This document shows positions 9,088 through 17,928 of a DNA stretch of 64,000 bases, in pieces. The translations under genes and the position numbers were made by a program. Below the pieces are notes generated by a model, which saw nothing but the letters and a program-made list of their open reading frames with translations, did no database searches and was not told the DNA's origin. How positions within the stretch are numbered: the first letter of the stretch is position 1; every line of letters starts with the position of its first letter. The DNA lies in assembly GCF_028747805.1 (NCBI RefSeq), contig NZ_CP114887.1:489501-553500 (forward strand), in the 5' to 3' direction. This DNA comes from Solibacillus daqui (lineage in GTDB: Bacteria > Bacillota > Bacilli > Bacillales_A > Planococcaceae).

Positions 9088-9825
9088 TTAAATGGCTAAT
9101 AATTTCTCTAATTTTTCATTGTCTAATAAGTTTCCTACTAGGAACTCACCGAATTCACCATAGCGAGCTGACACTTCATCAAAGCGCATTTCATATACGA
9201 TTTTTTTGAATTGCAGCATATCATCAGAGAATAATGTTACGCCCCATTCGTGATCGTCTAAACCAACTGAACCTGTGATGATTTGCTTGATTTTACCTGC
9301 ATAGCTACGGCCAATAAGTCCGTGTGCGTGCATTAATTGGCGGCGCTCATCCATTGAAAGCATATACCAGTTGTCATTGCCGTCACGTTTTTTGTCCATT
9401 GGGTAGAAGCAAACGTATTTTGATTTTGGTAATTCAGGATACAGGCGCGCACGTACATGTGGGTTTTGGTATGGATCTTCGTCTGATTTACCTGCTAGGT
9501 AGTTTGATAACTCTACGATTGACACGTAAGAATACGTTGGAATCGTGAAATCCGCGATGGCTAATTTTGCAAAGCGTGTTTCAATTTCACCTAACTCTTC
9601 TGGTGTTTCGCGTAATGTCATAATCATGAAATCTGCTTTTTGCCCAATAATTGAGTAGAAAGCGTTCGAGCCTGTATCTTTATTTAAGTCCTCTAAAAAT
9701 GCGATGAACTCTTTCGTTGCGGCTTCGCGTTCTTCCGCAGAAACTAATTTCCAAGATGCCCAATCGATTGAACGGAAATCATGTAGTGCATACCAGCCAT
9801 CTAACGTAATTGCTGCTTCATTCAT
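9088..9825 (-). CDS. hemQ: Coproheme decarboxylase HemQ (chlorite dismutase fold)
   Basis: A 245-aa enzyme of the coproporphyrin-dependent heme pathway of Gram-positives; it converts coproheme to heme b with peroxide. The family signature '[16 protein letters not shown]' (Tyr at about residue 141 is the radical-forming tyrosine) and the proximal-His region 'LMHAHG' (about 164-169) are present. Length matches the family (about 250 aa). The start ATG 9825 is preceded by AAGGAG. A Fur/PerR-like dyad lies about 20 bases upstream (see separate entry). The convergent and divergent neighbours mean it is monocistronic. Confidence 0.93.
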   Translation of the reverse strand: MNEAAITLDGWYALHDFRSIDWASWKLVSAEEREAATKEFIAFLEDLNKDTGSNAFYSIIGQKADFMIMTLRETPEELGEIETRFAKLAIADFTIPTYSYVSIVELSNYLAGKSDEDPYQNPHVRARLYPELPKSKYVCFYPMDKKRDGNDNWYMLSMDERRQLMHAHGLIGRSYAGKIKQIITGSVGLDDHEWGVTLFSDDMLQFKKIVYEMRFDEVSARYGEFGEFLVGNLLDNEKLEKLLAI

Positions 9826-9845
9826 ATGTAAACACTCCTTGTAAT

Positions 9846-9860
9846 TGAAAATGATTCACA
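9846..9860. promoter_or_regulatory. Candidate Fur/PerR-type operator upstream of hemQ
   Basis: TGAAAATGATTCACA matches the 7-1-7 Fur-family core TGATAATNATTATCA at 11 of 14 positions and sits 21-35 bases upstream of the hemQ start, where a repressor could act. Which regulator binds, if any, is inference. Confidence 0.35.
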
Positions 9861-9926
9861 GTTAGTGTAGCACAAAACACGCTAAAAAAATCATTTAGAC
9901 GATTTAAAATCAATAATTTCACCAAT

Positions 9927-9954
9927 TTGACATGACTTTAAATTGCGGTATGCT
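9927..9954 (+). promoter_or_regulatory. Sigma-A promoter of lipL
   Basis: TTGACA (9927-9932), 16-base spacer, TATGCT (9949-9954). Transcription would start about 30 bases before the lipL ATG. Confidence 0.65.
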
Positions 9955-9988
9955 AAAGTGAGAATAATGTGAAACTAGGAGTAATTTT

Positions 9989-10816
9989 ATGAACGAACTT
10001 TTGCAACAAACAACATGGCGTTTTGTCGATCAATCGATCAGTGCCAATAAGCGTTCGCCATTAGAGTCATTTGCGTTGGACGATACATTATGCCATTTAG
10101 TTGGCCAAGAAATGACGAACCCAACAATTCGTACATGGGTGCACCATGATTCGGTAGTTTTAGGAATCCAAGATCACCGCTTACCACATATTGAACAAGG
10201 AATGGCGCAATTGCGAACAAATGGATATGAGCCGATTGTTCGTAACTCAGGCGGGTTAGCTGTTGTATTAGATGCAGGTGTGTTAAATATTTCAATTGTG
10301 CTTGGTGAACAAACACCGCTCAGTATTAATGGTGCGTTTGATGTGATGGTCGATTTTATTCGGACGTTATTTCCGCAGGTCGCCGACAAAATTGAAGTCT
10401 ATGAAATTGTTGGCTCATATTGCCCAGGTTCCTATGATTTGAGTATAAATGGGAAAAAGTTTGCGGGTATTTCGCAGCGCCGAATGAAAAATGGCATTGC
10501 GGTGCAAATTTATTTATGTGTAGAAGGTAGTGGTAGCAAGCGCGCGGAGCTGATTCGTGAGTTTTATGCTGCTGGTTTACAGGGAGAAGAAACGAAATTC
10601 CAATATCCTATGATTACACCTCATGTGATGGCTTCACTACAGGAGTTAACGGGTGAAATGGTCACCGTTCAACAGGTCAATGAGCGTATTCGCCACTTAC
10701 TTTTTGAATGGAAGGGTATGTTTGAAGAACAACCTTTACAAGAAAATGAGATAGAATTATATACTTTTTATTTGCAGCGTGTTTTAAAGCGCAACGAATC
10801 GATGTTAACAAAATAA
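9989..10816 (+). CDS. lipL: Octanoyl-[GcvH]:E2 amidotransferase LipL
   Basis: A 275-aa member of the lipoate ligase/LipL fold. In Bacillales it moves octanoyl from GcvH to E2 subunits of 2-oxoacid dehydrogenases during lipoate synthesis, by a cysteine acyl-enzyme. The catalytic Cys is in 'GSYCPGSYDL' (Cys145) with the lysine in 'NGKKFAGISQRR' (about 156-157). It lacks the C-terminal domain of lipoate-ATP ligases. B. subtilis lipL (ywfL) also sits next to rsfA (ywfN). Start ATG 9989 has AGGAG upstream and a sigma-A promoter just before. Confidence 0.9.
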   Translation: MNELLQQTTWRFVDQSISANKRSPLESFALDDTLCHLVGQEMTNPTIRTWVHHDSVVLGIQDHRLPHIEQGMAQLRTNGYEPIVRNSGGLAVVLDAGVLNISIVLGEQTPLSINGAFDVMVDFIRTLFPQVADKIEVYEIVGSYCPGSYDLSINGKKFAGISQRRMKNGIAVQIYLCVEGSGSKRAELIREFYAAGLQGEETKFQYPMITPHVMASLQELTGEMVTVQQVNERIRHLLFEWKGMFEEQPLQENEIELYTFYLQRVLKRNESMLTK

Positions 10817-10822
10817 AAAGGA

Positions 10823-10847
10823 CGACGTGCACTATGGGTGCACGTCG
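10823..10847 (-). terminator. Terminator hairpin overlapping the 3' end of rsfA
   Basis: CGACGTGCAC (10823-10832) and GTGCACGTCG (10838-10847) pair perfectly. The right arm is the last codons of rsfA, so the hairpin is partly coding; T-rich bases follow on the minus strand. It can also end lipL transcription on the plus strand, though the T run there is poor. Confidence 0.65.
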
Positions 10848-11476
10848 CCAACTTCTGTGATAGATGTTTGTGAAACTAAATTTCCGTTTTTCTCCATTTT
10901 AAAGGTTGGTGTTGCAAGTCCATCCTCGTCTTCGAATGCTACGAGGCGTCTTGCGCGGTTCATAATCGAAACGAATTGCTCGTAATCTTCTTTAATGGCT
11001 TTATTTTCTTTTTGCAATGCGTGTAATTGCTGTTCGAGTTGTTGCTTTTGTTCTGTTAATAGTGTTGTTAGTTTACGCCATTTTAAAACATCATGTTCAC
11101 TAGAATTATTGTGTTGCAAACGTACTAAATAGGCAATCACGATATCAAGTGATAGAGCAGATAATGGAATCGACATCGGTTGCTCTTCATTTGATGGGAG
11201 TAAATAGAGTGGTGTTGTGCGACGTTTCGTTGCTTGATTCATTAGGCGCATACGTTCTTTGCGCTCTTTTTTTGCCTGAGATAAATCTTCCTCGTAAATA
11301 CGACGAACTACTGCATTCCAACGAAAACCACATGCCGCTGCGGTACGATTTAATAGATCACCCGCTTCTTCAAAGGCGTTTAACTGAGTACTACCTTCCT
11401 TTACATGACGAATTACAGCTTCTGCTAGCAATGCGTCATTTTCTTCAATCCATGCATCCTGTCTTGCTTTTGTCAT
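10832..11476 (-). CDS. rsfA: Prespore-specific transcriptional regulator RsfA
   Basis: A 214-aa protein with an N-terminal Myb/SANT-like helix-turn-helix (residues about 3-65: 'RQDAWIEENDALLAEAVIRH...GFRWNAVVRR') and a long coiled coil at about 130-185. RsfA of B. subtilis is made in the forespore under sigma-F and tunes sigma-F-dependent genes. AAGGGGG precedes ATG 11476. The convergent neighbour is lipL, as in B. subtilis. Confidence 0.87.
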   Translation of the reverse strand: MTKARQDAWIEENDALLAEAVIRHVKEGSTQLNAFEEAGDLLNRTAAACGFRWNAVVRRIYEEDLSQAKKERKERMRLMNQATKRRTTPLYLLPSNEEQPMSIPLSALSLDIVIAYLVRLQHNNSSEHDVLKWRKLTTLLTEQKQQLEQQLHALQKENKAIKEDYEQFVSIMNRARRLVAFEDEDGLATPTFKMEKNGNLVSQTSITEVGDVHP

Positions 11477-11612
11477 AAATATCCCCCTTAAGTTGTTGTA
11501 AATCTATCATGTCCAACGCAGGAAAGATTTATTCACTGTATGGTAAATTGTTGCTAGAATTATCGTGAGTGTTGCAGCTATCAGACCTTTGACGGAAATA
11601 CTAGGATATTGC

Positions 11613-11642
11613 TTGAATGAAGTACGTGACATAAGCTACAAT
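11613..11642 (+). promoter_or_regulatory. Sigma-A promoter of the DUF1450 gene
   Basis: TTGAAT (11613-11618), 18-base spacer, TACAAT (11637-11642), 41 bases before the ATG. Confidence 0.55.
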
Positions 11643-11683
11643 AGCACATAGGTTAAACTAGATGAGAAAGAGGTGTTGACACT

Positions 11684-11908
11684 ATGGCAAACTTATTTCA
11701 CGTTTGCGATGAATGTCAGGCCGTTAATTTAAAGACGTTAATTCCCAAATTAAAAGAAATTGATCCAGATGCAACGATTGAAATTGGCTGTCATTCATAT
11801 TGTGGTCCCGGCCGCAAAAAAACGTTTACTTTTGTAAACAACCGTCCAGTAGCCGCATTAACTGAAGAGGAGTTAATGGTTAAGGTGTTAGACAAGCTAA
11901 AAAAGTAA
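11684..11908 (+). CDS. DUF1450 family protein (YuzB-like)
   Basis: A 74-aa protein with cysteines C8-x2-C11 and '[12 protein letters not shown]' (C35, C40). DUF1450 proteins have a thioredoxin-like fold and a [2Fe-2S]-ferredoxin-like cysteine pattern; their function is unknown. AGAGGTG precedes the ATG. It has its own promoter and terminator, so it is monocistronic. Confidence 0.8.
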   Translation: MANLFHVCDECQAVNLKTLIPKLKEIDPDATIEIGCHSYCGPGRKKTFTFVNNRPVAALTEEELMVKVLDKLKK

Positions 11909-11914
11909 CGATAT

Positions 11915-11949
11915 AAAATCACTAGTCATGCAATATGGCTAGTGATTTT
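11915..11949 (+). terminator. Rho-independent terminator after the DUF1450 gene
   Basis: AAAATCACTAGTCAT (11915-11929) pairs with ATGGCTAGTGATTTT (11935-11949), one G-U pair. Confidence 0.75.
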
Positions 11950-12032
11950 TGTATGTTAACAATTCTTTTTTACTATGAGTTTCATTATAATGAAGGAAAT
12001 AGGTTAAATTTTTTAAAAAGGAGGTCGGTTTT

Positions 12033-13334
12033 ATGACTACGTATGGGGAAATGAAAATGCAGGAAGAAAAGGTATTTAAAGACCCGGTGCATCGCTATGT
12101 GCATGTGCGTGACCAAGTCATTTGGGATTTAGTGAAGACGCGAGAATTCCAACGCTTGCGCCGTATTAGGCAGCTTGGTACAACCTATCTAGTATTCCAT
12201 GGTGCCGAACATAGCCGCTTTAACCATTCACTAGGAGTATATGAAATTGTGCGTCGCATTGTGGATGATGTATTTAAGGGACGTCCAGAATGGGATGAGT
12301 CTGAGCGTTTACTGGTGTTATGCGCGGCGCTACTACACGATTTAGGGCACGGGCCATTTTCACATGCATTTGAAAATGTATTTGAAACCGACCATGAATA
12401 TTTTACACGACAAATTTTATTAGGAGATACCGAAGTAAATGAGGTATTGAGCCGTGTTGCATTAGATTTTCCTGAAAAGGTAGCGCAGGTAATCGAAAAA
12501 ACGTATCCGAACGAATTAGTTGTTAGCTTAATTTCAAGCCAAATTGATGCGGATCGAATGGATTATTTGCAGCGTGACGCTTATTATACTGGCGTGAGTT
12601 ACGGGCATTTTGATATGGAGCGTATTATGCGCGTGATGCGTCCCCGAAAAAATGGTGTTGTCATTAAAGACAGTGGCATGCATGCAGTAGAACATTACAT
12701 CATGAGCCGCTATCAAATGTATTTACAAATCTACTTCCATCCAGTATCTCGTAGCGCGGAAGTCATTTTGAATAATATTTTGAAACGAGTAAAGGCATTG
12801 TGGCGAAAAGGCTATCAATTCAAAGTACAACCAAAGCCGTTTGAATCATTTTTTGAAAATAACGTTTCTTTAGAGGATTACATTACACTCGATGAAAGCA
12901 TTATGCTTGCCTACTTCCAATTTTGGATGAATGAAGATGATGCAATTCTAAGTGACTTGAGTCGTCGTTTTGTGAATCGAAAACTTTTTCAATATACAAG
13001 TTTAAATCCGTTTGAGCATCCAGAGGTGTATTCGGAGTTACGTCGTTTATTTTCGGAGGCAGGATTTGACCCGGAATATTATTTAGTGCATGATTCCACA
13101 TCGGATTTACCCTATGATTTTTATCGTCCAGGAATTGAAGGAACAAAAAAGCCTATTTTCTTGTTAATGCAAGATGGACAGCAATGTGAATTATCGGAGC
13201 GCAGTCAAATCGTAGAAGCCATTGCTGGGCACATAAAGGTAGATCATAAAGTGTATTACCCGGAGGAATTGTTTACTGATGAAACGGTGCCGGAATTATT
13301 ACGGGCTGAAATAAAGAAATTACTAGAAGTTTAA
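12033..13334 (+). CDS. ywfO: HD-domain phosphohydrolase, YwfO (dGTPase/SAMHD1-like)
   Basis: A 433-aa HD-superfamily protein. The metal-binding residues are in 'SRFNHSLGVYE' (His about 70), 'LLHDLGHGPFSHAFE' (HD at about 109-110) and 'QIDADRMDYLQRDAYYTG' (Asp about 173). These match family members that hydrolyse (d)NTPs; the B. subtilis homologue is YwfO. A strong AAAGGAGGT site precedes ATG 12033. The gene stands alone with a terminator 40 bases after it. Physiological substrate not determinable from sequence. Confidence 0.85.
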   Translation: MTTYGEMKMQEEKVFKDPVHRYVHVRDQVIWDLVKTREFQRLRRIRQLGTTYLVFHGAEHSRFNHSLGVYEIVRRIVDDVFKGRPEWDESERLLVLCAALLHDLGHGPFSHAFENVFETDHEYFTRQILLGDTEVNEVLSRVALDFPEKVAQVIEKTYPNELVVSLISSQIDADRMDYLQRDAYYTGVSYGHFDMERIMRVMRPRKNGVVIKDSGMHAVEHYIMSRYQMYLQIYFHPVSRSAEVILNNILKRVKALWRKGYQFKVQPKPFESFFENNVSLEDYITLDESIMLAYFQFWMNEDDAILSDLSRRFVNRKLFQYTSLNPFEHPEVYSELRRLFSEAGFDPEYYLVHDSTSDLPYDFYRPGIEGTKKPIFLLMQDGQQCELSERSQIVEAIAGHIKVDHKVYYPEELFTDETVPELLRAEIKKLLEV

Positions 13335-13372
13335 GAAGCCGATAAATGAAAGTTTAATTAACATTCCAAATG

Positions 13373-13410
13373 AAAAGACATTGAAAAGGAGGCCCTTTTC
13401 AATGTCTTTT
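13373..13410 (+). terminator. Rho-independent terminator of ywfO
   Basis: AAAAGACATTGAAAAGG (13373-13389) pairs perfectly with CCTTTTCAATGTCTTTT (13394-13410), followed by TTTT. Confidence 0.9.
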
Positions 13411-13548
13411 TTTTCGTAATAGTTCTAACTAAATGTTTGGTTAAGATGAACAATTCAGTTTTCAAATTAATTTTAGTTAGTATATCACGGGAAGGTTAAA
13501 TTTGGAGTTAGTGTTAAAAAAATTAATCAATAGACGTGATAAATTAGA

Positions 13549-13734
13549 TTACTTATCGCTGTAACGTACGCCAGCTGTTGCGTAATGGCTTTTTGACATT
13601 TCTTCAATAATAATGGATACATTCTCTACTGGTGCGTTGACTGTTTTTGAAACAGCTTGTGTAACTTCTTCTACTAGCGCGCGCTTTTGTTCATCAGTGC
13701 GGCCTTCAATCATTTTAATTGTAACGATTGGCAT
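13549..13734 (-). CDS. ywhB: 2-hydroxymuconate (4-oxalocrotonate) tautomerase family protein
   Basis: A 61-aa tautomerase-superfamily monomer. After Met removal the catalytic Pro1 is N-terminal ('MPIVTIKMIEGR'), with Arg/Lys residues (about 12, 18) and a C-terminal 'HYATAGVRYSDK'. Such proteins are hexameric. The homologue at this position in B. subtilis is ywhB, next to ywhD. Physiological substrate unknown; no aromatic-degradation genes are nearby. The start ATG 13734 has a GGAGG site. Confidence 0.88.
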   Translation of the reverse strand: MPIVTIKMIEGRTDEQKRALVEEVTQAVSKTVNAPVENVSIIIEEMSKSHYATAGVRYSDK

Positions 13735-13799
13735 AAAGTCGCCTCCTACGTAAAATATGGTGTATAGTAATAATAATATCGTATTTGGAGGTATTTACA

Positions 13800-14312
13800 A
13801 TGGCAAATGAAGAAAAGTCAAAACCAAAAATGGGTTTTACAATTATAAAAAATGATCCTACAGATGGACACAAGGGCTTTGGGATTGGCTCTCTTTCATT
13901 AGAAAATGTGTCGCCAGTTATTATTGATGTGGCAGAAGGAACAGCGATTGTTGATGTCGGTGCAATGCACGCCAAAAGTGATGTAGAGCGTGGGATTAAA
14001 TTTACGATGAACTGTGAAGACTCAGAAGGCGGTAAAGATTACTGGCTTGTGTGGGTAACAATTGACCATAAAGAATCAGGGGCTTATTTTGCTGGAGTAA
14101 CGGCTTGTGAGATGGTTGTTAACCGTGAAAAACGTCGCGGGTACAAAATATTAGCAGATCACGTCAACCGAATGGATAAATCAATGAAGCGAAAAATTAT
14201 TGTCGAGCATATGGATGATGCATCGAAAAAAATATTAGTAGACTTCCTAAAAAACCACGATGAAGCAATGTGGCATAATAGTGATGAACAATTACACAAA
14301 AATTTGGAATGA
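13800..14312 (+). CDS. ywhD: YwhD family protein
   Basis: A 170-aa soluble protein of the YwhD family. Recognised from 'GFTIIKNDPTDGHKGFGIGSL' (about residues 12-32) and from its place between ywhB and pbpG. TTGGAGGT precedes ATG 13800; an upstream in-frame start at 13785 would overlap that site and is rejected. Function unknown; no membrane or enzyme motif seen. The 65-bp divergent gap to ywhB should contain both promoters. Confidence 0.8.
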   Translation: MANEEKSKPKMGFTIIKNDPTDGHKGFGIGSLSLENVSPVIIDVAEGTAIVDVGAMHAKSDVERGIKFTMNCEDSEGGKDYWLVWVTIDHKESGAYFAGVTACEMVVNREKRRGYKILADHVNRMDKSMKRKIIVEHMDDASKKILVDFLKNHDEAMWHNSDEQLHKNLE

Positions 14313-14583
14313 TTTCGATTGAATACTACTAGTTGAAAATAACCGGTATGTAGTCAATTACTTTTTTAGGAAAATGAATCGATTCGGTGAACAATATGTG
14401 ACATTTCGGTATAACGAAAATCCGTGGTTGAATCTGCTTCCAAAAGAAAGTAAACTGAATTTAAAGCTTGCAAAGTAGTAGGCTAGGACACGTGGAAAAT
14501 GAATAGTGATGAGGGTTATGCGGCATTTGTAATTTCCCAAGCCGAATGCCCCATGATTCTCATCCGTTCGTTAACCACAATAG
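14313..14583. other. Gap of about 270 bases with a possible micro-ORF
   Basis: Between ywhD and the pbpG terminator there is no recognisable gene. An uninterrupted plus-strand frame at 14374-14478 would encode 34 aa ('MNRFGEQYVTFRYNENPW...'), with TAGGAAA in front but no promoter or known homologue; it could be a micro-protein or the decayed end of a former gene. Near 14520-14560 there is a weak inverted repeat (CGGCATT/GAATGCC). Confidence 0.3.
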
Positions 14584-14631
14584 AAAAGCTCTTTCGTTTT
14601 ACGGACTAGAACCGGAGACGAAAGAGCTTTT
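14584..14631. terminator. Bidirectional terminator between ywhD and pbpG
   Basis: AAAAGCTCTTTCGT (14584-14597) pairs perfectly with ACGAAAGAGCTTTT (14618-14631), with T runs on both strands; 43 bases after the pbpG stop. Confidence 0.85.
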
Positions 14632-14674
14632 TTATTTTTAAATTATTGGATAATAACTGTTTTAACGTTTTTTA

Positions 14675-16741
14675 TTACCAAAAACCTTTAAGGGCTTCCA
14701 TTGGAGATTCTAAAAAGTCGTCCCATAAATTTGAATCAAAGAAATCAAATGTCGAACAGGATTCAGTTGGAACATCAATTGCTTTTAAATAAACAACACG
14801 CTGATTTTTACATGCTTTGCTCGCTAACTTTCCGCTTTCAATATCAACGTTTACAGGCTCTACGCCATTTGGAATATTAAATGCTTCATTTGACTTGCCG
14901 TCTAATGCTGATTCCATGAAATCAATCCATACTTGTTTTGAGGCAGCCATATCTGCTTGTACCGATAATGTTTTACCTTGGTCATAACCGTTCCATACAC
15001 CGGCAGTCAAGCTTGGTGTAAAGCCAATCATCCATTGATCTGAATTAGTAGTACCTGATTTTGCCGCATACGTATGTGTCATACGAGAACGTAATGAAAG
15101 ACCTGTTGCAGGTGAGTAATCACTGAAAATAGGGTCAAAAATGCCTGTCATCATATGTGTTAGGACAGAAGCATCTTCTTTAGTAATTACTTGTTTTTTT
15201 TCAGGCGCCTCATATTTATAAACAAGATTCCCTTTTGCATCGGTAATTGAAAGAACGGTTGTTGCTTGGCGATTTTCACCACCAGCGGCAATGATGTTAT
15301 AGGCATTTGTTAAATCGTAAAGCGAATTTTCCTTAGTTCCAAGCGCAACCGCTGGATTATCCTTGTCTGAATAAGCTAAGCCAAAACGTTTTTGCATATC
15401 GCGGAATGTACGATAGCCAATATCCTCTAGCGTTTTTACAGCATAGACATTATCTGAAATCGCTAGTGCTTGAGCCATTGATAATTCGTGCTCGGCATAT
15501 TTTTTATTAACATTTTGCGGTGTGTAGGTAGCACGTCCATTATCATACGTAAAAGTCGTTTGACTCACATCTAAAAATGTCATCGGATTATAGCCTTTTT
15601 CAAGAGCTGCAGCATACAAAATCGGTTTGATTGCCGAACCAGGCTGACGGTTACCGAGTGCTACGCGGTTAAACGAGCTTGAACTATAATCACGTCCGCC
15701 GACAAGGGCTGTTACGAATCCAGTGTCGGCATCCATACTAACAAAGCCAACTTGTAGCTCATTGTTTGGCATATTTTTTTCGATTGATTTTTCGGCAGCG
15801 CGTTGGTGTGCTTGGTTTAATGTCGTTTGAATGGTCCAGCCACCTTCACTAATATTTAAGTTTTTAGCTGCTAATATATCACTTGCCTCTTCCCATACGA
15901 CATCTAAAAAGTATGGTGCAATCGATTTTGTGGCAATCCATTCATCACTTTTTAAGCTCACTTGTTCAGATTCTGCACGTGTCTTTTCTTCGGCAGTAAT
16001 TTTACCTTGCTCGCCCATTAAGCGCAAAATCACATGCTGACGATTCGTCGCTTTCTCTAAGTTATTGAGCGGCGAATAATACGTAGGACCCTTCGGAACA
16101 CCTGCAAGCATAGATGCTTCAGATAATGTTAAATCTTTTGCGGATTTACCGAAAAAGTAACGACTTGCTGCTTCAGCTCCATACATGCCATGTCCGTAAT
16201 AGACTGTATTTAAGTAACCCTCTAAAATTTCTTCCTTTGAATAAAAGAGCTCTAAACGATAGGCATAAAGTGCTTCGTTGATTTTACGAGTCCATGTTTT
16301 TTCATGTGATAAATATAGGTTACGCGCGTATTGCTGTGTCAATGTACTCGCGCCTTGCACTTTGCTACCAGCTTTAATATCTGCAAAAACAGCACCAGCA
16401 ATGCGTGAATAATCTAAGCCACCATGTTCAAAGAAATCTTTATCTTCTACTGCGATTGTTGCATCTATTAAATAGGGAGAAATATCTTCATACTCTGTCC
16501 AATAACGACGTTCGTCAGTGAAATAATCCCCGATTTGGTTGTTGTCGCTATCTAAAAAAATCGATGCTTTTGGCACTGTAAGCGGTGGCGCACCGGCAAC
16601 TTGTGCATATATACGTAATGAAAGGAAGATGACAGCGAAAAAGCATATAAAGGCGATGGCAACAAGACCGATTCGTTTGCCAAATCTTCTACGATTTTTA
16701 TGTTTTTGATATTGCTGTCTTTTCAAATTTTTCCACCTCAT
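14675..16741 (-). CDS. pbpG: Bifunctional class A penicillin-binding protein, PbpG-like
   Basis: A 688-aa transglycosylase/transpeptidase. A basic cytoplasmic stretch precedes one TM helix (about 24-47). The GT51 transglycosylase domain follows, with catalytic Glu99 in 'VEDKDFFEHGG' and 'GASTLTQQ' at 130-137. The transpeptidase has Ser369-x2-Lys372 ('GSAIKP'), SDN at 429-431 and KSG at 561-563. All key residues are intact. Position after ywhD matches B. subtilis pbpG (PBP2d), a forespore-expressed enzyme important for cortex/peptidoglycan synthesis during sporulation. The C-terminus is cysteine-containing ('KACKNQ', 'ESCSTFDFF'), suggesting a disulfide. Confidence 0.9.
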   Translation of the reverse strand: MRWKNLKRQQYQKHKNRRRFGKRIGLVAIAFICFFAVIFLSLRIYAQVAGAPPLTVPKASIFLDSDNNQIGDYFTDERRYWTEYEDISPYLIDATIAVEDKDFFEHGGLDYSRIAGAVFADIKAGSKVQGASTLTQQYARNLYLSHEKTWTRKINEALYAYRLELFYSKEEILEGYLNTVYYGHGMYGAEAASRYFFGKSAKDLTLSEASMLAGVPKGPTYYSPLNNLEKATNRQHVILRLMGEQGKITAEEKTRAESEQVSLKSDEWIATKSIAPYFLDVVWEEASDILAAKNLNISEGGWTIQTTLNQAHQRAAEKSIEKNMPNNELQVGFVSMDADTGFVTALVGGRDYSSSSFNRVALGNRQPGSAIKPILYAAALEKGYNPMTFLDVSQTTFTYDNGRATYTPQNVNKKYAEHELSMAQALAISDNVYAVKTLEDIGYRTFRDMQKRFGLAYSDKDNPAVALGTKENSLYDLTNAYNIIAAGGENRQATTVLSITDAKGNLVYKYEAPEKKQVITKEDASVLTHMMTGIFDPIFSDYSPATGLSLRSRMTHTYAAKSGTTNSDQWMIGFTPSLTAGVWNGYDQGKTLSVQADMAASKQVWIDFMESALDGKSNEAFNIPNGVEPVNVDIESGKLASKACKNQRVVYLKAIDVPTESCSTFDFFDSNLWDDFLESPMEALKGFW

Positions 16742-17016
16742 TTGTTGTTAAATTTAGTGAACCAATCAAATTTCAATGAATTATAAAAAAACACATAAAT
16801 TCTATTGCACTTTTAGTGAAAACAACTATACTTTTTCGTAGCACTCTACAAAAAAGTGTCGAATGATGTCGGTTGCACTTAATTATACGAAAATAGCGAA
16901 CGAAAGTTTCATATGATAAATTTAGTATGAGCAAATACAAGGAAACATATGCAAACTTTATAAATATAAAAAATGTAAACGACAGCTTCAATATAGAGAA
17001 GGTTTGGTGAGTATAC

Positions 17017-17889
17017 ATGAGATTTGACGAAACTTATGCTGGAAATATGTTTATTAAAAGCAATCAAAATTACGAAGAGTGTAAGGCTGTTCTATACGGA
17101 ATGCCGATGGATTGGACAGTTAGCTATCGTCCAGGTCAACGTTTTGGTCCAGCGCGCATTCGTGAAGTATCGATTGGATTAGAAGAATATAGCTTCTATT
17201 TAGATCGTGAATTAGCAGATGTACCATTTTTCGATGCGGGTGATATTCCTTTACCATTCGGAAATGCAGAAAAATCATTAGCAGAAATTAAAACGTTTGT
17301 CCGAAAAGTATTAGCAGATGACAAAGTACCAGTTGGTATGGGTGGCGAGCATTTAGTATCTTTACCGGTAATGGAAGCCGTTTACGAAAAGTATCCAGAT
17401 TTAGCGATCATCCATTTTGATGCACATACGGATTTACGTACGGATTACGAGGGCGAAGAGTATTCACACGCGACACCAATTCGTAAAATTGCCGATACAA
17501 TTGGACCGAATAATGTGTATTCATTCGGGATTCGTTCAGGATTAAAAGAAGAGTTACAATGGGCAAAGGAAAATGGTATGCATATTTCATTATTTGAAGT
17601 GTTCGAGCCATTAAAAGAAGTGCTACCTACATTAAAGGGTCGTCCTGTTTACGTAACGATTGATATCGACGTATTAGACCCAGCACACGCACCAGGTACA
17701 GGTACTGTGGATGCGGGAGGAATTACACCGAAAGAGCTTTTAGCGTCTATTCATGAAATTGCACGCGCTGAAGTAAATGTCGTAGGGTTTGACTTAGTAG
17801 AAATCGCACCCGTATATGACCATTCGGATATTACTGTAAACACAGCAGCAAAATTAATTCGAGAAATGATTTTAGGCTGGGTAAAATAA
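17017..17889 (+). CDS. speB: Agmatinase (ureohydrolase family)
   Basis: A 290-aa Mn-dependent ureohydrolase that splits agmatine into putrescine and urea. Metal-ligand motifs are intact: 'GGEHLVS' (about 109-115), 'IHFDAHTDLR' (about 132-141) and 'VTIDIDVLDPAHAPGTG' (about 212-228). In B. subtilis speB follows spermidine synthase speE behind pbpG; here no speE lies between pbpG and speB, so putrescine use must depend on genes elsewhere. It has GAGAAGGT upstream and a terminator directly after. The 275-bp divergent gap to pbpG contains only AT-rich sequence with no motif I can name. Confidence 0.92.
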   Translation: MRFDETYAGNMFIKSNQNYEECKAVLYGMPMDWTVSYRPGQRFGPARIREVSIGLEEYSFYLDRELADVPFFDAGDIPLPFGNAEKSLAEIKTFVRKVLADDKVPVGMGGEHLVSLPVMEAVYEKYPDLAIIHFDAHTDLRTDYEGEEYSHATPIRKIADTIGPNNVYSFGIRSGLKEELQWAKENGMHISLFEVFEPLKEVLPTLKGRPVYVTIDIDVLDPAHAPGTGTVDAGGITPKELLASIHEIARAEVNVVGFDLVEIAPVYDHSDITVNTAAKLIREMILGWVK

Positions 17890-17890
17890 T

Positions 17891-17928
17891 AAAACGCATG
17901 ACGATTATTACCATTCGTCATGCGTTTT
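17891..17928. terminator. Bidirectional terminator, speB / GGDEF protein
   Basis: AAAACGCATGACGA (17891-17904) pairs perfectly with TCGTCATGCGTTTT (17915-17928). The right arm overlaps the last codons of the convergent gene. Confidence 0.8.
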
